A stretch of 64,000 nt of DNA from Candidatus Scybalocola faecavium (GCA_018713145.1 DVFP01000013.1:124001-188000); one strand, 5' to 3'; positions 20,532 through 31,015 are shown, counted from the stretch's first letter. The notes: generated from the sequence alone by a model not told the origin. A program made the numbers and translations.

Positions 20532-20577
20532 AAAAGCTGCGGGGCAGGGAATTTTTCTCTGCCCCGCAGCTTTTTTC
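20532..20577. terminator. Bidirectional Rho-independent terminator
   Basis: AAAAAGCTGCGGGGCAG...CTGCCCCGCAGCTTTTTT between convergent genes. Confidence 0.9.
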
Positions 20578-21631
20578 AGGGGACTTTAATGACCTGGCCG
20601 GCGTAGATCAGATTGGGCGTTGTAATATGATTTAAGGCGGCCAGCCGAGCTGTTGAAGTGTTATACCGGGCGGCAATGGCGCTTAAGGTATCTCCCGGAC
20701 GGACAGTATAGTACAGATACCGGGCGTGATCGGTCCGGCTGTTTTGCGTTTGTATATGGAGGATTTCTCCGGCATAGATCCGATTGGGATCTTGAATCCG
20801 GTTATCGGCAGCGATCCGGGCCACAGTAGTGTGAAAACGGCTGGCAATGGACCACAAAGTGTCTCCGGGCCGGATCGTATAATCAACAGTGATCCGAGGA
20901 TTTTCCGGAGCCGGTCCGGGAGATGGTCCCGGTGCGGGAGAGGAAATATAAATGTCAGGGGTAAAACGATTTTGGTCCACATTTCCATTTATTCCGGATA
21001 TACGACCTGCATCTGAATACTGCCATCCGGTCCAGCTGTTCCAGATCCCTGTGTCTGAAACTTCATTTGTATCATACTGGGCGGCCCACCAGGGATAGGA
21101 TGCAAAGGAAGCGTCAAGACGGCGGGCATTGGAAATATCGCTGTAAATGACCGGCCTGGAACCTGTGTATTTTTCCAGGCTTTCAAGAAATGCACCGGCA
21201 ATAGCCCGGATTTGTGCATCAGACAAGCCGGAGAGATCTTCAAAATCCATAGCCGGACGGCACTGGAAGGTTTTTCCTTCCATCAGTGACGCAAAAAAGT
21301 GGGCCTGGCTTCTGGCCTGAGCTTCATTTCTGGCAGTGACATAAAGATAAGCGCCTACGTTTAATCCGGCGGCCCGTGCCCGGGTATAGTTTCGTTCAAA
21401 AAAAGGGTCCGTGTAGGCCATACCTTCCCCGGCCCGTATATAGACAATGCGTATGCCGGATCGGTATACCTGGTCAAAATTAATATAACCCTGCCACTGG
21501 CTTACATCAATGCCGGGGATAAGATCCCGGCTGTCCGGAGGCGTGGCGGCCTGTGCAGGTTTTCCGAAAGAAAAAATAAGGGCTGCCATAAAGATAAAAG
21601 ACAGGAAAAGAGAAAATACTCGCTTTTTCAT
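20576..21631 (-). CDS. GH25 lysozyme with two C-terminal LysM domains
   Basis: [51 protein letters not shown] and [19 protein letters not shown]. Confidence 0.93.
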   Translation of the reverse strand: MKKRVFSLFLSFIFMAALIFSFGKPAQAATPPDSRDLIPGIDVSQWQGYINFDQVYRSGIRIVYIRAGEGMAYTDPFFERNYTRARAAGLNVGAYLYVTARNEAQARSQAHFFASLMEGKTFQCRPAMDFEDLSGLSDAQIRAIAGAFLESLEKYTGSRPVIYSDISNARRLDASFASYPWWAAQYDTNEVSDTGIWNSWTGWQYSDAGRISGINGNVDQNRFTPDIYISSPAPGPSPGPAPENPRITVDYTIRPGDTLWSIASRFHTTVARIAADNRIQDPNRIYAGEILHIQTQNSRTDHARYLYYTVRPGDTLSAIAARYNTSTARLAALNHITTPNLIYAGQVIKVP

Positions 21632-21664
21632 TAAAAAAATCCTTTTTCTTTCATCTTATGATGA

Positions 21665-21725
21665 AAAGCGCCAAAAGGTGTTTGTCGTCTGTGGAACCAC
21701 AGCCCGCATACCCTTTTGACGCTTT
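21665..21725 (-). repeat. R1-like hairpin, divergent copy
   Basis: AAAGCGCCAAAAGG...CTGTGGaaCCACAG-CCCGCAT...CCCTTTTGACGCTTT; shares CAGCCCGCAT and the arm sequence with R1. Confidence 0.6.
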
Positions 21726-21789
21726 GTATTGTACGGATGAACAGGTTTATCAAAATGGGACCTGTCCATCCAAAGGATTTTTTTGTCGA

Positions 21790-22737
21790 TTAAACGGCAG
21801 GAAATTTCATTTCCTTATACTTTTTATAGGCTTCCTGAACAGAGGCCTGATTTTTCATAAAATCAATCCGTGTGGCAATGATTTCATCCAGGTGCAGATC
21901 CCGGGACTCGTTTACATTTCTGTCACGGCACAGGCCGTTTTCTGCAAGAACAAATTTAACTTCTCCATTTTCGTCCCGTACCAGATCGCCGCCGGCGCCG
22001 CATACGGCACATTCAAATGGGAACTGGATGCCGTCCCAGTGAGGCTCGCCTTTAAATACAAGGGAAGAGTGGCAGTTGGGGCACAGACCCATATCCGGAT
22101 CACCCAGCCAGGTGCGTTCTTCGTAAGGAGTATTTACGGATTTTACAATGTTTTCACCCATTTTGTGAGCTCTTTCAATCTGCTCCGGACGTAAAAGGAC
22201 ATTGCCCGGGCGGCCGTTGCGGGTGGACATCATCTGATCCACCACTTTAATGGACTGAGTGAACATGGTCGCTCCGATACATTCCAGGGAAAGGGTCTGC
22301 CAGTCATGGCAGGAACCGCCGACAGCGATCACACCGGCAACCAGGTGGGGATCTCTTTTAACCTTGCCGATTTTGATCAGGAAGGAAAGCTCGTATGCAA
22401 GGAATCTTTGAGCAAAACGAAGGTAAAGGGAGCTTGGCATAAGATCATAGGTAGGACATCCGATGATAATGGCGTCCTGTTCACGCATGGCAGTAACGAT
22501 CTTATCCATGTCATCTTTTTCCTGAAGGACGCATCCTTTGTAGTCTCCCTTGCCCATAGCCACATCGCCCATGCTCATGGTACATGCTTCGCAGCCAAGG
22601 CATGGCTCAATGTGATAGTCAAATAAGTTAATGAGAGAACATTCTCCTCCGGCTTCCTGAACTGCCGATAATGCCTCTTTAACCAGAATCTCGCTGTTGC
22701 CGTTGTGTCTTCCGGCGACAATACCCATAACTTTCAT
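21790..22737 (-). CDS. Flavodoxin-like/NADPH-dependent FMN reductase family protein
   Basis: MKVMGIVAGRHNGNSEILVKEAL, CLGCEAC, IIGCPTYDLMPSSL; C-terminal zinc-ribbon-like Cys pairs. Confidence 0.85.
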   Translation of the reverse strand: MKVMGIVAGRHNGNSEILVKEALSAVQEAGGECSLINLFDYHIEPCLGCEACTMSMGDVAMGKGDYKGCVLQEKDDMDKIVTAMREQDAIIIGCPTYDLMPSSLYLRFAQRFLAYELSFLIKIGKVKRDPHLVAGVIAVGGSCHDWQTLSLECIGATMFTQSIKVVDQMMSTRNGRPGNVLLRPEQIERAHKMGENIVKSVNTPYEERTWLGDPDMGLCPNCHSSLVFKGEPHWDGIQFPFECAVCGAGGDLVRDENGEVKFVLAENGLCRDRNVNESRDLHLDEIIATRIDFMKNQASVQEAYKKYKEMKFPAV

Positions 22738-23182
22738 AAACTTTTTCTCCTTTAAAGTAATTCCAGGGGGACAAAAATCCCATCGCCCCAGGCGGTGCTT
22801 CATGGATTTTTGCGCGTCACTGTTCAGGTGGCCGAACAGTGACATATGTGTGCTGATGATGCTAGTATAACATTGTTAAAGAAAAAACACAGTAGTCAGA
22901 ATTGAGAAAATAGTTGAATGTTTTTTCAAATTTGTATCACATTGTTAAAGCTTTGCGTCAGCTTGACAGATCCGGCAGACGGGTGAAAGATTGCCCCATG
23001 TTTTGTGAACAGCAGGGCAGAACAAATACTTGCATTTCCTTATTTTTGGTAATAAAATGATAATAATAATTCAGGATGGCAGGATAAAGTGGGCAGGAAG
23101 ATATGTGCTGCCGCCCTGAGTCGTTACAAATAATAACTAAAAATCCAGACAGCAAAAAGTGAAGAAAAACAGGAGTTGATTT

Positions 23183-24712
23183 ATGAATTTGTTGAGAAAG
23201 CGTCATGCCGGGATCATCCGTGCCGTGACGGTCGCAATAGCAGTGCTGCTCCAGCTTATGGTTACCTGCATTGCCGCGGTCCTGCTGCAGGAGTATGCTT
23301 CATGGTTTTATCTGGTTTTACAGATCTTTAGCATTTTTCTTGTATTTATGCTTGTGAATGACGGACAGTCCTACAAGTCCTTCTGGATCATTATTGTCCT
23401 TCTCCTTCCGGTATTTGGGTTTTTCCTGTATTTTATGTGGGGCAGAAAGCGGACGAACAGCAAGGAATACCGCCGTTACCGGGATGTTGTGGCAAAGGGA
23501 CAAAAGTATAAAAAACAGGATCCGGATATTATCGAGACCTTTAAGGAGCTTCATCCCAATAAGGCTCAGATCAGCAAGCTTTTGATCCATTATGGATTTC
23601 CCCTTTATGAAAACACGGAAGTTACCTATTATGATGTAGGTGAAAAGAAATTTCACGCTCTTATGGAAGATCTGCGCCATGCCAAAAGATTCATTTTCCT
23701 GGAATATTTTATTATTTCAGATGGAAAGATATGGCGTGAGGTCAAAGATATTCTGGCCCAAAAGATTCAGGAGGGCGTAGAGGTAAGGCTCCTTTTTGAT
23801 GATTTTGGCTCTCTCATGATTAATACAGAGGAGTTTCGCCATGAGCTGGCAGTGCTGGGAATACGGTTTGGCATTTTTTCACCGATCCATGAAGGAACAT
23901 CCCGGCTGACCTTTAATTACCGAAATCATCAAAAGATTGCTATTATTGATGGAAATATCGGCTATACGGGAGGCATTAATCTGGCAGATGAGTATGCCAA
24001 TATCATTACCCGGTTTGGTCACTGGAAGGATACGGCAGTGCGGCTGGAAGGGGACGGTGTGTGGGGATTGACCAGCATTTTCCTGGAAATGTGGGAATTT
24101 TCCAAGGGCTATGAAGATCTGGATTATACCAAGTATCATCCAACCTGCTCCATACAGTGCTGCGGATTTGTCCAGCCGATGGCTGACGGGCCGGCAAATA
24201 ATCCTCATAATCCCATTGAAGAAACGTATACTCACATGATCAATAAAGCCAGGAACTATATTTATTTTACAACGCCCTATCTGGTCCTGGATCAGAAAAT
24301 GGTGGATGATCTGTGCCGGGCAGCCCACAGCGGTGTGGATGTGCGCATTGTCACCCCAAGGATGTATGATAAGTGGTATGTTTATATGGTTACTGTGTCA
24401 AACTATGGCCCCCTGCTGGCTAATGGGGTAAAGATCTATGAATATAAGCCGGGATTTATCCATTCAAAGACAGTGGCCATGGATGATGAATGTGCGATTT
24501 GCGGCAGTATTAACATGGACTACCGGAGCTTTTATCTCCACTATGAGTGCGGCGTGTTTATGAGTGAAAATCAGGCAGTTTTAGATATTCGGGATGACAT
24601 TTTGACAACGATTAAAAAGTGTGAGCGCATTACTTATGATATGTGGAAAAAACGTCCGATCCACCAAAAGATCATCCAATGGTGCCTGCGGCTGTTTTCT
24701 CCGATCCTGTAA
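23183..24712 (+). CDS. cls: Cardiolipin synthase
   Basis: Two HxK phospholipase D motifs (NHQKIAIIDGNIGYTGGINLADEY; HSKTVAMDDECAICGSINMDYRS). Confidence 0.94.
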   Translation: MNLLRKRHAGIIRAVTVAIAVLLQLMVTCIAAVLLQEYASWFYLVLQIFSIFLVFMLVNDGQSYKSFWIIIVLLLPVFGFFLYFMWGRKRTNSKEYRRYRDVVAKGQKYKKQDPDIIETFKELHPNKAQISKLLIHYGFPLYENTEVTYYDVGEKKFHALMEDLRHAKRFIFLEYFIISDGKIWREVKDILAQKIQEGVEVRLLFDDFGSLMINTEEFRHELAVLGIRFGIFSPIHEGTSRLTFNYRNHQKIAIIDGNIGYTGGINLADEYANIITRFGHWKDTAVRLEGDGVWGLTSIFLEMWEFSKGYEDLDYTKYHPTCSIQCCGFVQPMADGPANNPHNPIEETYTHMINKARNYIYFTTPYLVLDQKMVDDLCRAAHSGVDVRIVTPRMYDKWYVYMVTVSNYGPLLANGVKIYEYKPGFIHSKTVAMDDECAICGSINMDYRSFYLHYECGVFMSENQAVLDIRDDILTTIKKCERITYDMWKKRPIHQKIIQWCLRLFSPIL

Positions 24713-24746
24713 GCTCAGAGCGGATAAAACCGGATATATCCGGAGC

Positions 24747-25628
24747 TTATAAAAATCGGGTCCGGTAGCCGCAGCGGCGGCACAAAGGTTCATGGAGGGT
24801 ATGGGCCTGAAAGTCCTGAAGGAGACGTTTGCTCCTTGGGCCATTAAGGATGTCCTGAAAACTTTGGGAAAACAGATTTCCTAAAGCCAGCACCCCTTCA
24901 CCGTCCAGACAGCAGGGGACCACTGTGCCGTCACATAAAACGGCGGCATGGCTTTTGAGTCCAAGGCAGGTTCCAAGGCTTCCGTAGTCAGGCGCCGTTA
25001 GAGAAGGCCAGTCAAATTCCCGGTCAAAGCTCAGGTAAATATTTTTACTTAAAGGCGCGTCATTGACGGTATAAAGGGCCGGATCAAAAGAACCGGTAAA
25101 GGAAAAGCTTTCAGCAAGTATCTGAAGGATTTCCCTGTTCCTGATGTAAAAAGGCCGGGAGGCATCCTTGGGATCCAGGTTCCACAGACGGAAGGCCGTG
25201 ATTCCGTGATCCGGAGAAAAATCCCGGGCAAAGTCGATGGTTGACATAATGTATTCCCGGAACGTCATATTTCCCGGGAGATGACTGTTGGCTTCAAAAC
25301 TGTGAAGGGAAATATTGATCTGGCGCAGAGGATAGGATAAAAGCATATCTTTCCGCTTGTGGAGCAGTGTTCCGTTGGTCGTCAGATTCACATAAAAGCC
25401 AAAATCTCCGGCAGCTTCAAGAAGCTGATCCAGTTGGGGATGAAGCAGCGGCTCGCCTTTGACATGGAGATAAATATAATCTGTCCAGGGACGGATCTGT
25501 TGGAGCACATGGACGAAACGGTCCGGTGTCATAAATCCGGGAGCACGTTTTGTGGCAGGACAGAAGGAACAGGACAGGTTGCACTGGTTTGTGATCTCAA
25601 TATATATTTTTTTAAAACGTTTTTTCAT
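24747..25628 (-). CDS. Radical SAM/SPASM domain protein
   Basis: EITNQCNLSCSFCP (CxxxCxxC); C-terminal CLGLKSHAAVLCDGTVVPCCLD and CRRCGYR. Confidence 0.9.
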   Translation of the reverse strand: MKKRFKKIYIEITNQCNLSCSFCPATKRAPGFMTPDRFVHVLQQIRPWTDYIYLHVKGEPLLHPQLDQLLEAAGDFGFYVNLTTNGTLLHKRKDMLLSYPLRQINISLHSFEANSHLPGNMTFREYIMSTIDFARDFSPDHGITAFRLWNLDPKDASRPFYIRNREILQILAESFSFTGSFDPALYTVNDAPLSKNIYLSFDREFDWPSLTAPDYGSLGTCLGLKSHAAVLCDGTVVPCCLDGEGVLALGNLFSQSFQDILNGPRSKRLLQDFQAHTLHEPLCRRCGYRTRFL

Positions 25629-25765
25629 AAAGCATATCCCTTTCTGCAGCCGGCGAAGTCTGGGGCCGGGGCTGCGGGTATTTTTTAGGGCTTTAAAGTA
25701 ACTCTTTAACAGTATACACGGTACGGAATATGAAAACAAGAAAGAAATCAGGAGGAATGATCCCT

Positions 25766-26560
25766 ATGAAAAAAGTATTGACTATTGCCGGATCGGACTG
25801 CAGCGGCGGCGCAGGGATCCAGGCGGATCTTAAAACAATGGCTGCCCATAAAGTGTACGGCATGAGCGTGATCACTGCTCTGACAGCGCAAAATACTACC
25901 GGCGTTTACGGCGTTTTAGACGCAGGCGGAGAATTTGTAGGAAAGCAGATGGACTGTGTGTTTACGGATATTTTCCCGGACGCGGTAAAAATCGGCATGG
26001 TGTCTAATGTGGAAACGATTGAAATGATCGCCGAAAAGTTAAAAGAATATAAGGCTGAAAATATCGTCATCGATCCGGTGATGGTATCCACCAGCGGCTG
26101 TGCCCTTATGAGTCCGGATGCAATGGGCGCTCTTATGGAAACCCTGCTTCCCCTGGGGGATGTGATCACCCCCAATATTCCTGAAGCGCAAAAGCTGTGG
26201 GGCAGTCCCATTGAAAGCACGGAAGATATGGTCAAGGCGGCCAGGTATATCAGTAAAAACCTTTCCGGCAGTGTTTTGATCAAGGGAGGACATTTAACAG
26301 AAACATCGGATGATCTTCTTTATCATAACGGGGAGATCACCTGGTTTCGGGGAGAACGGATCAACAATGACAATACCCATGGTACCGGATGCACGCTGTC
26401 CTCTGCTATTGCCTGTAATCTGGCCCTTGGCCATGATATGAAAACCAGTGTGGCCAATGCCAAGGCGTACATTACCGGGGCTTTAAAAGCCGGCCTGAAC
26501 CTGGGTAAGGGCAGCGGGCCTTTGGATCACGGGTTTTGCCTGACGACCCGCCTGGGCTAA
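25766..26560 (+). CDS. thiD: Hydroxymethylpyrimidine/phosphomethylpyrimidine kinase
   Basis: [57 protein letters not shown]. Confidence 0.93.
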   Translation: MKKVLTIAGSDCSGGAGIQADLKTMAAHKVYGMSVITALTAQNTTGVYGVLDAGGEFVGKQMDCVFTDIFPDAVKIGMVSNVETIEMIAEKLKEYKAENIVIDPVMVSTSGCALMSPDAMGALMETLLPLGDVITPNIPEAQKLWGSPIESTEDMVKAARYISKNLSGSVLIKGGHLTETSDDLLYHNGEITWFRGERINNDNTHGTGCTLSSAIACNLALGHDMKTSVANAKAYITGALKAGLNLGKGSGPLDHGFCLTTRLG

Positions 26561-26635
26561 GGCGATGCGCCCCGTCGGACATAAACCGGCAAAGCCGTCT
26601 TTGATAAAATTACATTAAGTCGGAAAACAGAACAT

Positions 26636-26676
26636 AAGCCTGATCTTCCCGGATTTACCGGGAGGTCAGGCTTTTT
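26636..26676. terminator. Terminator between convergent thiD and PHP gene
   Basis: AAGCCTGATCTTCCCGG..CCGGGAGGTCAGGCTTTTT. Confidence 0.8.
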
Positions 26677-27371
26677 AATATGTCCGGGATCCGGCGGCTT
26701 TTGCTGTGGATCCGGTGGATCGCCTCGTTCATATGCTCAAGATAGTGGGCATCAGAATTGGTAATGATGCGGCATTTTTCTAAATAAGGGTGCTGGCGGA
26801 TAAGCTGCGGAAGGTTTTCCATATTTTTTATCTCTACACAGGTAAAACGGCTGTCCGGGGGAATAAAGCCCAGGTTAGATAAAAGGCTTGTAGAGTCCTT
26901 GTCAATATGGGCAGGGATCATGATCCCGTGGTATGCGGCTGTCAATTCATAAACATTATCAAAAGAAATATTTGTGGCATTAATAAGCAGATGGGGATAG
27001 GTCCCTATAACCGTGTCATCTGAGGCACAGATGCACTGGCGTCCGAAAATTTCTTCATTATTGGGAAAAGGGATGAGCTGCCCTTCCACATAAGCGTCAA
27101 AGGCCATAGCATCCTTTAATGTTTCAAACAAACACACCACATGAACCTCTTCCCGGGTGGTCAGTTCCATCCCCGGGATCACAGTCAGGTCATAAGCTCT
27201 GGCTGCCTCTATCACCCCGGGACAATTTTTGCAGGAATTATGATCTGTAACAGCAATCACATCCAGACCGATCAAGGCGGCAAGACCTGCAATGTTGGCC
27301 GGTGTCATATCTTCATCGCCGCAGGGAGAAAGACAGGAGTGGATGTGAAGGTCATAAGACAGAGAAAGCAT
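26655..27371 (-). CDS. PHP domain-containing protein (putative phosphoesterase), hydrogenase-locus accessory
   Basis: DLHIHSCLSPCGDEDMTPANIAGLAALIGLDVIAVTDHNSCKNCPG. Confidence 0.85.
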   Translation of the reverse strand: MLSLSYDLHIHSCLSPCGDEDMTPANIAGLAALIGLDVIAVTDHNSCKNCPGVIEAARAYDLTVIPGMELTTREEVHVVCLFETLKDAMAFDAYVEGQLIPFPNNEEIFGRQCICASDDTVIGTYPHLLINATNISFDNVYELTAAYHGIMIPAHIDKDSTSLLSNLGFIPPDSRFTCVEIKNMENLPQLIRQHPYLEKCRIITNSDAHYLEHMNEAIHRIHSKSRRIPDILKSLTSR

Positions 27372-27386
27372 AAGGATCCTCCCTTT

Positions 27387-27734
27387 TTAGCCGCATTTTT
27401 CCGCCTGAAGGAGCTGCCAGACCTTTAAGGCTGCTTCAAACACCGGCATTGGCGTGGAAAATACGGGAATCCCTTCCTGGAGGGCTTTTTTTTCACAGGT
27501 TTCATCAAAAGCAGCGCCTTCCGCTAAAATAATACAGGCACATTCTGTCAGAGACGCTACGGCCAGGGTATTAATATTGGCCATGACAGTGACCCAGGCA
27601 GCGCCTGAAGGCGCCCGGCTCATGGCGATGCTGAGCAGGTCGCAGCAAAAGGGGATCGAAATGGCCCCGGATGTATCTTCCGGAATACATACAGGGGAAA
27701 ATATCCCCTGTTGGATCAAGGAACGGACAGTCAT
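27387..27734 (-). CDS. DRTGG domain-like protein
   Basis: 115 aa; VMANINTLAVASLTECACIILAEG pattern shared with 29803-30156; hydrogenase-locus context. Confidence 0.65.
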   Translation of the reverse strand: MTVRSLIQQGIFSPVCIPEDTSGAISIPFCCDLLSIAMSRAPSGAAWVTVMANINTLAVASLTECACIILAEGAAFDETCEKKALQEGIPVFSTPMPVFEAALKVWQLLQAEKCG

Positions 27735-27803
27735 AAAACAGGCCTCCTTTATGATGATGCCCCGCCGGAGACGGCAGGAGGGTGGGCGTATGTTAATAAG
27801 AGA

Positions 27804-29372
27804 TCAATAATACGGGCAGATATAAGCGCAGTGGACACAGTCTCCCTTTCCGGGGCATTGAGATATGGAGGATGGGCGGGACGGAGCAAAAGCAGGCGTC
27901 TGAGTTCCGATAGAAGAAACAGACTGGTCCGTGTCAGCCTCCGGTTCCACGGATGTCTTTTTCTGCACCCCTTCATTTTGTTCTTCAAGATGCGCATCCA
28001 GAAGGGAAACCTCGCCCATAAGCTTTTCAATGTACTGGCGTACAACCTTTGTGCTAATGGTCTGATCATCTCCGGACTGACCAAAGCTGTCTAAAAGTGC
28101 CATATAATTTTCCGCCAGCTCATGAATATGATTTTTTAATACAGGAATACAGGCGTCCTTTGTAGCATTGCCGCGAACAATATCCTCAGCCAGAGCACGG
28201 CAGGTAGGAGCTCCGCATGCGCCGCAGTCCAGACCGGGAAATTCATTGCACAGGGCTTCTACCTCTTTTAACATACGGATACTTTCGGCAAATGTTGCCC
28301 CAAGGCGGAATACCGGCTCATACTCTACCGGCTCGGTCCAGAACATGGGCGGATCCGGATGATCTTCCAGATGATTTAGGGAAACCGGAAGATATTTATT
28401 TAGATGCTTAAGCTTTGCCTTAGCCACATAAGGATTTTCCACAGTCAGGACACCGCCGACGCAGCCGCCGTTGCAGGCGTTTAGTTCGATAAACTGAAGA
28501 TGGCCGAACTTTTCATCTTCCAGATCCTCCAATACCCGGATCACATTTTCAATGCCGTCAGCAGCCAGATAACTGTCTGTGATCAGACCGCCGGCCTCTC
28601 CCCCGGCGCCGCCCCAGCCAACGCCGATCCTTCCGGCCATGGCAAGGTCTTTAGGGTTTTGTCTGGCCCGCTTCATAAGGGGCAGGAGCATAGGATACAC
28701 ATCCTTAATGGCAAGGACATGGTCGATCTGGCTTTTTTTGACTCCCAGAGGAGAGTGGACATAGGTTACTTTGGAAGGGCAAGGAGAGATAAATACGATA
28801 CCTATATCCTCAGGATCCAGGCCGGTTTTTTCCAGGGCCCGCTGTCTGGCCAGCCGTGCGGCAACTTCCACCGGCGGGTTTAAAGGCAGGAGATGGTCGA
28901 TAAGGTTGGGAAAACGAACCCGGATGAGCCGGACGACAGAGGGGCAGGCGGTACTGATCAGAGGCCATTTTTCCCTGTGTCCGGCCACATAATCCCGGGA
29001 TGCGGCGCTGACCAGCTCGGCGCCTGCAGCCACTTCAAATACATCGTCAAAACCCAGAAGGATCAAAGCGGTCAGGACGATGTTTATATCGTCCAGGTGA
29101 TTAAACTGGCTGTACAAGGTTGGAGCCGGAAGGGCTACAGTGTATTTATATTTTTTCAGTACATCTGTGGAATCTCTCCGAATAAGCTTGGCATGATGGG
29201 AACAGATGCGGACACATTCGCCGCAGTCAATGCAGAACTTCCCGGTAATAACAGCCTTTCCGTGACGGACACGGATGGCCTGGGTGGGGCAGCGTTTGAT
29301 GCAGTTGATACATCCCATGCACAGCTCTTCATCAAGATAAACCGAATGAAAAAACTTATCCATATCCTTCAC
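27804..29372 (-). CDS. [Fe-Fe] hydrogenase large-subunit C-terminal domain protein with N-terminal 2x[4Fe-4S]; non-canonical H-cluster motifs
   Basis: CMGCINCIKRCP / CIDCGECVRICS ferredoxin motifs; STACPS, SPCPSK, ELNACNGGCVGG; CGACGAPTCRALAEDIV; C-terminal CPGKGDCVHCAYICPYY. Confidence 0.9.
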   Translation of the reverse strand: MKDMDKFFHSVYLDEELCMGCINCIKRCPTQAIRVRHGKAVITGKFCIDCGECVRICSHHAKLIRRDSTDVLKKYKYTVALPAPTLYSQFNHLDDINIVLTALILLGFDDVFEVAAGAELVSAASRDYVAGHREKWPLISTACPSVVRLIRVRFPNLIDHLLPLNPPVEVAARLARQRALEKTGLDPEDIGIVFISPCPSKVTYVHSPLGVKKSQIDHVLAIKDVYPMLLPLMKRARQNPKDLAMAGRIGVGWGGAGGEAGGLITDSYLAADGIENVIRVLEDLEDEKFGHLQFIELNACNGGCVGGVLTVENPYVAKAKLKHLNKYLPVSLNHLEDHPDPPMFWTEPVEYEPVFRLGATFAESIRMLKEVEALCNEFPGLDCGACGAPTCRALAEDIVRGNATKDACIPVLKNHIHELAENYMALLDSFGQSGDDQTISTKVVRQYIEKLMGEVSLLDAHLEEQNEGVQKKTSVEPEADTDQSVSSIGTQTPAFAPSRPSSISQCPGKGDCVHCAYICPYY

Positions 29373-29384
29373 CTCCTGATTTCA

Positions 29385-29810
29385 TTAGGCTATTTTTATG
29401 ACCATGGTGACTGTGGTCCCTACTCCAAGGGTAGAGTCAATGGTCATTTCATCAGAATATTTTTTCATATTGGGAAGGCCCATGCCGGCGCCAAAGCCCA
29501 GGTTGCGTATATTATCCGGGGCAGTGGAGTATCCGGCCTGCATGGCCTTTTCCACATCCGGAATCCCAGGCCCGGTATCTGCCAGAACAAGGGTTATATC
29601 CTCAGGACCGATGGTCACGGTAATCTCACCGCCGTTGGCATGGATGACCATATTGATCTCCCCCTCGTACATGGCAATGGCTGTTTTCCGCACAACTTCC
29701 GGAGGGACCCCAAGCTGTTTCAGCTTTCTTTTTACATTACTGCTGGCTTCCCCGGCTCGGGTAAAATCATCGGGAGAAACTGTATAGTGGAGAATCAGCT
29801 GGTCATTCAA
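29385..29810 (-). CDS. ATP-binding protein (anti-sigma-factor/HATPase type)
   Basis: EGEINMVIHANGGEITV, LADTGPGIPDVEKAMQAGYST, GFGAGMGLPNMKKYSDE. Confidence 0.88.
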   Translation of the reverse strand: MNDQLILHYTVSPDDFTRAGEASSNVKRKLKQLGVPPEVVRKTAIAMYEGEINMVIHANGGEITVTIGPEDITLVLADTGPGIPDVEKAMQAGYSTAPDNIRNLGFGAGMGLPNMKKYSDEMTIDSTLGVGTTVTMVIKIA

Positions 29811-30156
29811 TTAAAGCACCTCCCCGGAGCCCGGCGGTATAAAGGACACCACAGGCGGAAAACATGGGGAGCTGGGTGGATAACATGGCAATATCCCTTT
29901 GGTCAGCCAGTTGGATCATGTTTTCATCCGGAACCTTTCCGCGGACAAAAACAAGGCAGACAATATCCATCATTTCTGCTGTTCGGATGACCTGAGGATT
30001 GCACAGGCCTGTGATCAGCACGGACTGATCCTTGACAAAAGCAAGGACATCGCTCATCATATCTGAGCCGCAGGCGGTGTGGACTTCCCTGGCCAGAAAA
30101 CGTTCTCCGCAGAGCAGCCGGGCGTCAAGAAGCTCTTTAATATCCTGAACTGTCAT
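29803..30156 (-). CDS. DRTGG domain-like protein
   Basis: 117 aa; GSDMMSDVLAFVKDQSVLITGLCNPQVIRTAEMMDIVCLVFVRG. Confidence 0.7.
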   Translation of the reverse strand: MTVQDIKELLDARLLCGERFLAREVHTACGSDMMSDVLAFVKDQSVLITGLCNPQVIRTAEMMDIVCLVFVRGKVPDENMIQLADQRDIAMLSTQLPMFSACGVLYTAGLRGGALIE

Positions 30157-30237
30157 AAAAAAGTATACCCCCTTTGGATGTGTTGACTTAATATATTCAG
30201 TATAGCATCCGTATTATTTGATTTCAACAAATAGTTA

Positions 30238-30255
30238 TTGTTAAATAGGTAACAT
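30238..30255. promoter_or_regulatory. Putative Rex operator between divergent hydrogenase operons
   Basis: TTGTTAAATAGGTAACAT vs Rex consensus TTGTTAANNNNTTAACAA, 12 of 14 specified positions match. Confidence 0.6.
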
Positions 30256-30515
30256 TTATGATCTATTTACAAAAATTTTAGGGAATTTTTAGAGGCAAAT
30301 TCTAAAAATGGCAGAAATTTAACAAAAAATACGCAATTCTTATATAGAAAATTGTCAATAGTAATGTTATAATGGAAATGCTGTGAACACCTGTTTCTGG
30401 TTAGTGTATAATCAGAAACCCTTGTTAAAAGGCAGCAAAAAGAGAACGTAATGGCCGGAAATATCCGGAACATTGCAGATGACTTAATAATTTATGATTT
30501 CAAGGAGGGATTTAC

Positions 30516-31010
30516 TTGAGTTCTACGAAGCAGACGGTTCCTTTTAACGGAACAAAGGCGCAGGAAGAGCAGCTTATCAAAGTCATTGCAGAACTTAAAT
30601 CAGAGCCGGGCGCTTTGATGCCGATCATGCAGAAAGCCCAGGAAATCTATGGCTATCTGCCCATTGAAGTGCAGACGATCATTTCCAACGAAACGGGGAT
30701 TCCACTGGAAAAGATTTACGGCGTGGCAACATTTTACTCTCAGTTTGCCCTGAATCCAAAAGGAAGGTACCAGATTTCCGTCTGTCTCGGCACGGCATGT
30801 TATGTAAAGGGATCCGGCGATGTTTATAATAAGCTGATGGAGCTTTTAGGCATTGTAGGCGGAGAATGTACACCGGACGGGAAGTTTTCACTGGATGCCT
30901 GCCGCTGTGTAGGCGCCTGCGGTCTTGCGCCGGTGCTTATGGTGAATGATGATGTATACGGCCGTCTGACCGTTGATGATATTGCTGGTATTCTTGCAAA
31001 ATACCAGTAG
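30516..31010 (+). CDS. NuoE-family [2Fe-2S] subunit (HydC-type) of NADH-linked hydrogenase
   Basis: VCLGTACYVKGSGDVYN, CRCVGACGLAPV; TTG start with RBS aaggagg. Confidence 0.93.
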   Translation: MSSTKQTVPFNGTKAQEEQLIKVIAELKSEPGALMPIMQKAQEIYGYLPIEVQTIISNETGIPLEKIYGVATFYSQFALNPKGRYQISVCLGTACYVKGSGDVYNKLMELLGIVGGECTPDGKFSLDACRCVGACGLAPVLMVNDDVYGRLTVDDIAGILAKYQ

Positions 31011-31015
31011 ACATC

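Noticed and set aside
21658-22194. 178-aa plus-strand ORF
   Set aside because: Overlaps the divergent R1-like repeat and is antisense to the flavodoxin-like gene.
28893-29990. 365-aa plus-strand ORF
   Set aside because: Lies antisense across three well-supported minus-strand genes (hydrogenase-like protein, HATPase, DRTGG); no RBS and no domain sense.
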